Assembly: GCA_027531395.1 (NCBI GenBank)
Contig: JAPZRO010000006.1
Location: 1 to 64,000 of the forward strand
Direction: 5' to 3'
Source of the DNA: Porphyrobacter sp.
Lineage (GTDB): Bacteria > Pseudomonadota > Alphaproteobacteria > Sphingomonadales > Sphingomonadaceae
Length of the DNA stretch: 64,000 nucleotides
The translations under genes and the position numbers were made by a program. This document shows, one piece after another, positions 59,801-64,000 of the stretch. Within the stretch, counting starts at the first letter, position 1, and every line of letters starts with the position of its first letter. Below the pieces are notes generated by a model. That model made no database searches. It was not told the DNA's origin and worked only from the letters and a program-made list of their open reading frames with translations.

Positions 59801-60457
59801 ATCCGCCGCTTCCTCAAGTTCGAGCTCGACCGCTATCTCGATGGTCGCAAGGGCGATGTTCTGGACGAACAGCCGCTGATGCGGGTCGAGAACCAGCAGC
59901 ACATCCACTACCGAAAGGGCTCGCTGGTGATGTATCTGCTCCAGCACCGGCTGGGCGAGGATGCAGTCAACCGCGCGCTGGCGCGGCTGGTGGCGAACTA
60001 CCGCTTCAAGGGCGCACCGTTCCCGCGCAGTCTCGATCTGATTGCCGAACTGCGCAAGGAAGCAAAGACTCCCGAGGATCAGGCCCTCATCACCGATCTG
60101 TTCGAGAAGATCACGGTCTATGATCTCAAGGCGACGCAGGCGGTGACCCGCAAGCTGGCCGATGGTCGCTGGAGCACGCGGATCACTATTGAGGCTGGCA
60201 AGTTCCACGCCGACGGCAAGGGTGTCGAACGCGCAGCGCCGCTGGCCGAGAGCATCGAGGTGGGACTGTTCACCGATCAGCCGGGGCAGGGTGCCTTCGA
60301 CCGGGCCGACGTGCTGTCGATGAAGCGTACGCCGATCCGTGCCGGTCGGCAGGTGGTGGAAGTGGTGACGGCCAAGAAGCCGCTGTTCGCCGGGATCGAT
60401 CCCTACAACTTCCGCATCGACCGCGACTCGGACGACAATGTGGTGGCAGTCGACTAG
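56861..60457 (+). CDS. ABC-2 permease fused to an M1-family metallopeptidase domain
   Basis: 1198 residues. About the first 590 form two sets of six membrane helices (first helix I-F-F-L-I-G-F-G-M; a basic cytoplasmic loop near 260-290 with R-R-Q-Q-R-R-L-A-R-K); the remainder is periplasmic. The latter contains the M1 (gluzincin) zinc site H-E-V-A-H-Q-Y-W-A-H and, 18 residues later, the third ligand in S-E-T-L-A-Q-Y (about 932-958), though the classical G-A-M-E-N exopeptidase motif is not obvious (E-F-P-G-Y-D-T-F-A-Q takes that place). Thus either an endopeptidase-like or noncanonical aminopeptidase activity joined to transport. Similar fusions occur widely in sphingomonads and Bacteroidetes but their job is unknown. 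Ends with a four-base convergent overlap with dctD. Confidence 0.85.
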   Translation: MLTARIAAFEIRYQLKNPVFWVSALIFFLIGFGMSASDNVSFGTPGSVHENSPFTVTLAMAVLGTFYLFVITSFVANAVVRDDVTGFGPMIRATPVGRSSFLAGRFLGGLVIAVLGYLAVPIGIALGSAMPWVDPETVGPGGLMTYAWPFLIIAIPNLILSSALLFSLATVTRSMLASYIGVLVLVMGYLTVNVVLSAEPSYQDVIARYEPLGVGAIGEISRYWTAAEMNSRAIPFTGNLLFNRVFVLALSAVFFGFAWLRFSMSERAPSRRQQRRLARKAARAAKAESVPPRVLTAPVRRDFGAGHAWLSFWTRLKTETLLVIKSPGLIVLLLIALAFIVLNLVFAQTMYGTPSYPLTASVITMVIGNLFIFSLIVAVFYGGELVWRERDVKIGEIIDATPVPAWAMFVPKILAIFVVLLAMSLTGMAAGIIYQLLKGAPSIDAGLYLSAFVLPQSIDLLLVAVLAVFFQVVSPNKYVGWGLFLVWFVARIFMSNLGYTNMLYNFGGTPSEPLSDMNGTGGFWVGGLIARAYWGAFGVLLLCFAHWAWPRGTVVSVLPRIKGMGKRITLASGGLALASVAGMAGAGVVIHNNIKVLNTYETADEAEARSAEYERKYLKFAALPRPVVTDVAFDVAIYPAERRLTAKGHYALRNDSGKPITELHIRQGDDGVEFTQLDIAGAKLASHDKRHFHRVYRFDTPLAPGATTRLDFTSQVWRRGFANSGAATDIVDNGTFVNNSVFAPVIGMDQRGLLTDRTARRRQGLSDELRMAKLEDTAAQSENYVRADWVNSRISISTAADQVPVAPGNKVSDVVKDGRRIAVFQSPAPILNFFSVQSARYAVAEDRIGDIALSVYHDPRHAWNVPAMLKAMKASLGYYTANFGPYQFGYARIIEFPGYDTFAQAFAGTMPYSESIGFAADVRDPETIDYVSYVTAHEVAHQYWAHQLIGADMQGSTLLSETLAQYSALMVMKQLYGEDKIRRFLKFELDRYLDGRKGDVLDEQPLMRVENQQHIHYRKGSLVMYLLQHRLGEDAVNRALARLVANYRFKGAPFPRSLDLIAELRKEAKTPEDQALITDLFEKITVYDLKATQAVTRKLADGRWSTRITIEAGKFHADGKGVERAAPLAESIEVGLFTDQPGQGAFDRADVLSMKRTPIRAGRQVVEVVTAKKPLFAGIDPYNFRIDRDSDDNVVAVD

Positions 60458-61794
60458 CGGAAGAGCGACGGCTTGAGATCGTACTTCGCGAGCTTGTCGT
60501 AGATGGTCTTGCGCGGGGTCTGCAGCATCGCCTGCAGCGCCACGATGTCGCCCCGGCACTGGCGCAGCGCGTCTTCCAGCACGGTGCGTTCGAAATCGGC
60601 GACGATCTGCTGCAAGGGGCGCTGCCCAGAGATCGGGGCGGCGGGGGTGCCGATCTCCGACAGGCCGAGCACGAAGGCGCGGGCATAGGTGCTCAGCTCG
60701 TGCAGGTTGCCGGGCCAGTCGTGGGTCTGGACGTGGCGCCACTGCACCTCGCCGATCGCCGGTGCGGCCAGATCGAGCTCGCGCGCGTGGCGGGCGACGA
60801 ACAGGCGGAAGATCTCGGGCACATCCTCGCGCCGCTGGCTGAGCGGGGGAAAGGCGATCTGCACCGCACCAAGGCGATGCCACAGCGGATCGCGCGGGCT
60901 AGGGCTGTCCGGCGCGCTGTCGCTGGCGGAGCGGGCGATGATGATGCGGATATTGAGCCGCCGCGCCCGTGCCGCGCCGATCGGCAGGACCTGGCGCTTC
61001 TCCACCAGCGAAGCGAGCCTTGCGGTCAGCACCGGGTCTGCGGCCTCGATTTCGTCGAGGAACAGTGTCCCGCCATTGGCGCGTTCGGCCAAGCCGGTGC
61101 GCGACAGGCCCGCGCCTGCGGCCCCGGCGGCGGGATCGCGCCCGAACAGCAGCAGTTCGGCGTCCTCGTGCGCGAGGATACCGGCATCGACCACTACGAA
61201 GGGGCGGCTCCGGCGCGGGCTGAGATCGTGGATCGCCTGCGCCGCGTGGCTCTTGCCGGTGCCGGGCGGGCCGGTCAGGACCACATCGATCTCGGATCGG
61301 GCTACCCCCTCGATTACCGAGCGCAGGCGCTGGGCTGCGGGCGAGCTGCCGGGTATCGCGCTCGCCGCGCCGCGTCCCACCTGCTCGCGCAGGGCGCGGT
61401 TCTCCAACGCCAGCGCGCGGCGTGTGGCGGCAGCGCGCAGCGCGCGGATCAGATCGGCCGAGGAATAGGGCTTGGTGAGAAAGTCTGACGCCCCGTTCTT
61501 CATTGCCTCGACCGCCATGGCGACGTCGCCGTGGCCGGTGGTCAGGATCACCGGAAGATCGGGATCAATCCCGCGCAGTGCGGCAAAGAAGGCGATCCCG
61601 TCCATTCCCGGCATCCGCACGTCGCTGACTACCACGCCCGGAAAGTCCTCGGTCAGCCAGCCGAGCGCCGCGCGCGCATCGGGGAAGGCGACGACTTCGG
61701 CCCCTTCCAGCGTCAGCGCCTGCATGGTCGCATCGCGCAGCGGCGGATCGTCCTCGACCAGTGCGACCGTAAAGGGGAGCGCGGCGGCATTCAT
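60454..61794 (-). CDS. dctD: DctD-like response regulator lacking the GAFTGA loop
   Basis: 446 residues. Receiver domain (about 9-125) with D-D, V-V-S-D-V-R-M-P-G-M-D-G (phosphoacceptor Asp near 58) and F-L-T-K-P; AAA+ domain (about 145-385) with Walker A T-G-P-P-G-T-G-K-S and Walker B G-T-L-F-L-D-E-I-E; Fis-type helix-turn-helix at the end (P-R-K-T-I-Y-D-K-L-A-K-Y). The G-A-F-T-G-A loop needed to contact sigma-54 is replaced by A-A-G-A-A-G-A, so sigma-54 activation in the classical way is doubtful. Coupled by a four-base overlap to the kinase gene and opposite a C4-dicarboxylate symporter gene, it should control C4-dicarboxylate uptake. Confidence 0.85.
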   Translation of the reverse strand: MNAAALPFTVALVEDDPPLRDATMQALTLEGAEVVAFPDARAALGWLTEDFPGVVVSDVRMPGMDGIAFFAALRGIDPDLPVILTTGHGDVAMAVEAMKNGASDFLTKPYSSADLIRALRAAATRRALALENRALREQVGRGAASAIPGSSPAAQRLRSVIEGVARSEIDVVLTGPPGTGKSHAAQAIHDLSPRRSRPFVVVDAGILAHEDAELLLFGRDPAAGAAGAGLSRTGLAERANGGTLFLDEIEAADPVLTARLASLVEKRQVLPIGAARARRLNIRIIIARSASDSAPDSPSPRDPLWHRLGAVQIAFPPLSQRREDVPEIFRLFVARHARELDLAAPAIGEVQWRHVQTHDWPGNLHELSTYARAFVLGLSEIGTPAAPISGQRPLQQIVADFERTVLEDALRQCRGDIVALQAMLQTPRKTIYDKLAKYDLKPSLFR

Positions 61795-63467
61795 GCGGCG
61801 GGCATCGTCATGGTGAAGCGCGTGCCGTCGGGTATGTCCTCGTGGAGCAAGTCGCCGCCGAGCTGGCGCATGATGTCGCGGGCGATCGCAAGGCCGAGCC
61901 CGATACCTTCGCGCTTCGAGGTGACGAAGGGCTGGAACAGCGTGTCGCGCAGTTCTGCCGGCACGCCTGGTCCATCATCGCTGACACTGAGGCGAACGGT
62001 CCTGCCCTCGGCCGTGATCGCCAGCGCGATCTGGCCGCCCTGACCGCAGGCCTGCACCGCGTTCTGTAGCAGATTGACCAGCACCTGTTCGAGCTGGACG
62101 TGGCGGGCGCGCACCGTCGCGGCGCTGGCCTCGGGGCCGGGCAGGGCGAGGGCTATGTTCTTCTGCCGGATCTGGTCGCGTAGCAGCAGCAGCGATCCGT
62201 CGATCACCTCGGCGAGGGATATCAGCCGCGGTTCTTCCGCCGAGCGGCGGCTGAAATGCAGCTGCTCCTCGGTGATCTCGCCTATCCGGCCAGCGAGGCC
62301 GGCGATGCGGGAGAAGTTCTCTGCCGCTTCGGCGGGCCGGTCGGCCGCGAGCAGTCGCTCGCCATTCTCGGCATAGACCCGCATCGCGGCAAGCGGCTGG
62401 CGGATTTCGTGGCCAAGCCCGGCGGTGATCTGGCCGAGCGTGGCGAGGCGGTTGGCCTGTTGCAGCTGTTCGCGCAGCGCTGCGGTCTGGTGCGCGACCT
62501 CAGCTGCGGCCCGAGCTTGCCGTTGTCGCCGCCAGACGAAGGCTCCGGCACCGGCCAGCAACAGCAGCGCGAGCATCACCACCCCGGCGAGGCGCCCGTT
62601 GGCAAGCGCGGCCGAGAGACGCGGGGCGGGGTCGGCGAGCAGGTGCAATTCCCATCCGGTCGGCGCAATCGGCTGGATCTTCTCGATCATCCGCATAGGC
62701 GAAGCGGATTGGTCGCCTCCGGGAAGCTCGAAAGGTTGGGGACGCGCTACCCCGAAGCGCACCGCATCGCGCGCCGGATCGCGGCTGACGGCGCGGGCAT
62801 TGCCCGTGGTGGCGGCGCGGAACCGCCATGCGGGATTGCTGGCGAGCAAGACGATCCCGTCGGCATCGGTCACGAACACCCCCGCCTCGGCATCGCGCCA
62901 CTTGCGCTCGAGACTGTCGAATTCGACCTTGACCGCCACTACCCCCAGCGGGGCACTGGCCGTGCCGACCCGTTCGGCTAGGTAAAGGCCAGGGCGGCGA
63001 CTGACCGTGCCGAGCGCGAATTCGGTGTGGGTGCCATCGCGCAGCGCCCCGGCGAAATAGTCGCGGAAGCCGTAGTTCGAACCGATGAAGCTGTCGGGCC
63101 GATCCCAGTTGCTCGCCGCCAGCGTGGTCCCGCGCGCATCCATCAGATAGATCGCCGCGGCATCGGTCTGCTGCGCCAGTGCGGCAAGGCGGCGGTTGAG
63201 CACTTCGCGCTGGCCGCGATCCCCGCCGAGCAGCGCGGCAACCTCGGGGTCGACCGCGAGAACGCGCGGGACCAGACTGAACTTGTTGAGCTCGCTCTCC
63301 AGCCCCGCGGCAAGAATTGCGGCCTGGCTGGTGGCGACGGAGCGGGTTTCGTCCAGTGCACGCACCCGCATCGCGCGATCAAGGCCGAGCATCGTCAGCC
63401 CGCCGATCAGCACGGCCGCGACCAGCGCGATCCCAGCCAGATACCAGCGCCCCAGCTTGCCCTGCAT
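61791..63467 (-). CDS. dctB: DctB-like sensor histidine kinase
   Basis: 558 residues from ATG 63467; a longer frame to 63557 would cross the promoter palindrome. One membrane helix (about 7-29), a periplasmic PDC/dCache sensor (about 40-280; [22 protein letters not shown] is the dicarboxylate-sensor motif of DctB), a second helix (about 290-312), a coiled coil and the kinase core: H-box [12 protein letters not shown] (about 346), N-box L-L-Q-N-A-V-Q-A, G1 D-D-G-P-G-V, G2 G-I-G-L-G-L-A. It senses external C4-dicarboxylates and phosphorylates the adjacent regulator. Confidence 0.88.
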   Translation of the reverse strand: MQGKLGRWYLAGIALVAAVLIGGLTMLGLDRAMRVRALDETRSVATSQAAILAAGLESELNKFSLVPRVLAVDPEVAALLGGDRGQREVLNRRLAALAQQTDAAAIYLMDARGTTLAASNWDRPDSFIGSNYGFRDYFAGALRDGTHTEFALGTVSRRPGLYLAERVGTASAPLGVVAVKVEFDSLERKWRDAEAGVFVTDADGIVLLASNPAWRFRAATTGNARAVSRDPARDAVRFGVARPQPFELPGGDQSASPMRMIEKIQPIAPTGWELHLLADPAPRLSAALANGRLAGVVMLALLLLAGAGAFVWRRQRQARAAAEVAHQTAALREQLQQANRLATLGQITAGLGHEIRQPLAAMRVYAENGERLLAADRPAEAAENFSRIAGLAGRIGEITEEQLHFSRRSAEEPRLISLAEVIDGSLLLLRDQIRQKNIALALPGPEASAATVRARHVQLEQVLVNLLQNAVQACGQGGQIALAITAEGRTVRLSVSDDGPGVPAELRDTLFQPFVTSKREGIGLGLAIARDIMRQLGGDLLHEDIPDGTRFTMTMPAA

Positions 63468-63528
63468 TGTGCGGCGCTCTCCCTTCGCTTGCGCCCGTGA
63501 TGTGCGCCTTTCCGCACTCGGCGCAAGG

Positions 63529-63554
63529 AAATTGTGCGGATTTCCGCACAATTT
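63529..63554. promoter_or_regulatory. 26-bp palindrome in the dctB/dctA divergent promoter
   Basis: Two perfect 12-bp arms, AAATTGTGCGGA (63529-63540) and TCCGCACAATTT (63543-63554), separated by TT. It is 62 bases before the DctB start and 130 before the DctA start. Long symmetrical sites in this position are typical binding sites of response regulators, so the DctD-like protein is the best candidate. No convincing sigma-54 promoter (GG-N10-GC) is visible between it and dctA. Confidence 0.6.
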
Positions 63555-63683
63555 CACCGAGCTTCGATCCTAAATGTCTGAAGATAGGCCAAATGCGGAT
63601 CGGCCCGGGCAGGCTTGCCTTGCGCCTTGCATCGGCGCGATTGTGGCTTCGGAGAGTTACAAGCCGGGGGAGCCAGCGACCGA

Positions 63684-64000
63684 TGGGTTCGCACGCCGTC
63701 ACGACATCGGGGGACATTGCCCCGCCGGCAAAGAAGCCGCTGTATCGTCTGCTTTACGTGCAGGTGCTGGTTGCGATCGCGCTCGGTGCGGTCGTCGGTC
63801 ATTTTGCGCCCGAGTTCGGCGCAGCACTCAAGCCGCTCGGCGATGCCTTCATCAAGCTGGTGAAGATGATCATCGCGCCGGTGATCTTCGTCACCGTGGC
63901 GACCGGGATTGCCGGAATGCGCGATCTGAAGGCAGTGGGCAGCGTGGCGGGCAAGGCCTTCGCCTATTTCCTCACCTTCTCGACCCTCGCGCTGGTGATC
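63684..64000 (+). CDS. dctA: DctA-like C4-dicarboxylate/cation symporter, N-terminal part (runs off window)
   Basis: The 105 codons present begin at ATG 63684 (GGGGGAG upstream) and continue past the window end. Visible are the first two or three membrane helices of the glutamate/dicarboxylate symporter (DAACS) family: [15 protein letters not shown] (about 25-39) and the hallmark [16 protein letters not shown] (about 53-68). Next to dctBD, succinate, fumarate or malate uptake is expected. The family also holds glutamate carriers; the C-terminal substrate motifs are outside the window. Confidence 0.88.

Noticed and set aside
57155..60883. A 1242-codon open frame on the minus strand opposite the ABC-peptidase gene
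   Set aside because: It is low-complexity (H/Q/R/D-rich) and mirrors the codon pattern of the real gene; no signal, helices or motifs.
63560..63683. A sigma-54 promoter before dctA
   Set aside because: TTGC occurs several times but none has a GG at the required distance with reasonable flanking matches, and the regulator lacks GAFTGA.
1..64000. Search for insertion sequences, CRISPR arrays, prophage or integrase genes and attachment sites
   Set aside because: No transposase, integrase, regularly spaced repeats or tRNA-proximal duplication was seen. The tRNA-Ser end sequence is not repeated nearby as far as I can tell by eye.

Overview
The window is GC-rich and densely packed. It looks like the chromosome of a sphingomonad alphaproteobacterium, most likely in the Erythrobacteraceae (Erythrobacter/Porphyrobacter type). 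The grounds are the protein styles, the many stop/start overlaps inside operons, several TonB-dependent receptors paired with LacI regulators, and an alphaproteobacterial intergenic palindrome near the left end. The taxonomy is inference from style, not a database match. The first ~80 bases are G/C homopolymers and look like low-quality contig-end sequence.

Layout. 0.1-6.4 kb: a secreted cyclophilin, tRNA-Ser(GGA) and a four-gene MacAB/outer-membrane efflux operon with a candidate operator. 6.5-7.8 kb: a decayed stretch with an epimerase fragment joined to the C-terminal part of a PhoD phosphatase. 7.8-10.2 kb: an AceE-like thiamine diphosphate enzyme. 10.2-17.0 kb: two large RTX proteins (one a serralysin-like metalloprotease) that share a nearly identical ~300-residue C-terminus, with a small exported protein between them. 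17.1-18.0 kb: phosphatidylserine decarboxylase. 18.1-26.3 kb: a six-gene operon (kinase-like protein, uncharacterised protein, fused 5-oxoprolinase/hydantoinase, DUF969 and DUF979 membrane proteins, DUF2891). 26.4-31.5 kb: an oxidative aldose pathway (XylB-like dehydrogenase, SMP-30 lactonase, IlvD/Edd dehydratase, 2-keto-3-deoxy sugar kinase, DgoA-type aldolase).

31.5-45.7 kb is the most interesting part: an apparent sulfoquinovose (SQ) utilisation island. The GH31 enzyme carries the complete K-E-R-W-Y sulfoquinovosidase signature. It is translationally coupled to a LacI regulator, an aldo/keto reductase and an SsuD-like flavin monooxygenase, which is the enzyme set of the oxidative sulfo-SMO route: SQ glycoside to SQ, to sulfite plus 6-oxo-glucose, to glucose. 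A TonB-dependent receptor and an MFS transporter replace the ABC importer known from Agrobacterium. A neighbouring overlapping operon (yeiH, glpD, SsuE-like FMN reductase, a RibB-like protein lacking its metal ligands, sorA, sorB) would supply reduced flavin, oxidise or export sulfite and consume glycerol-3-phosphate. The two divisions share a 19-base motif in their control regions. Together with the oxidative aldose genes, this could be a programme for using the head groups of thylakoid lipids from algae or cyanobacteria. That wider idea is inference.

45.7-48.3 kb: a pair of exported amidohydrolases, one without the N-terminal metal motif. 48.4-55.4 kb: a sucrose locus (LacI, plant-SUT-like transporter, TonB receptor, GH68 enzyme without a signal peptide, ROK fructokinase) with two LacI-type operators in the divergent promoter. 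55.4-60.5 kb: a small membrane protein and an ABC system whose permease is fused to an M1 peptidase. 60.5-64 kb: a DctB/DctD two-component system (the regulator lacks GAFTGA) divergent from a dctA-like symporter gene that runs off the window, with a palindrome between them.
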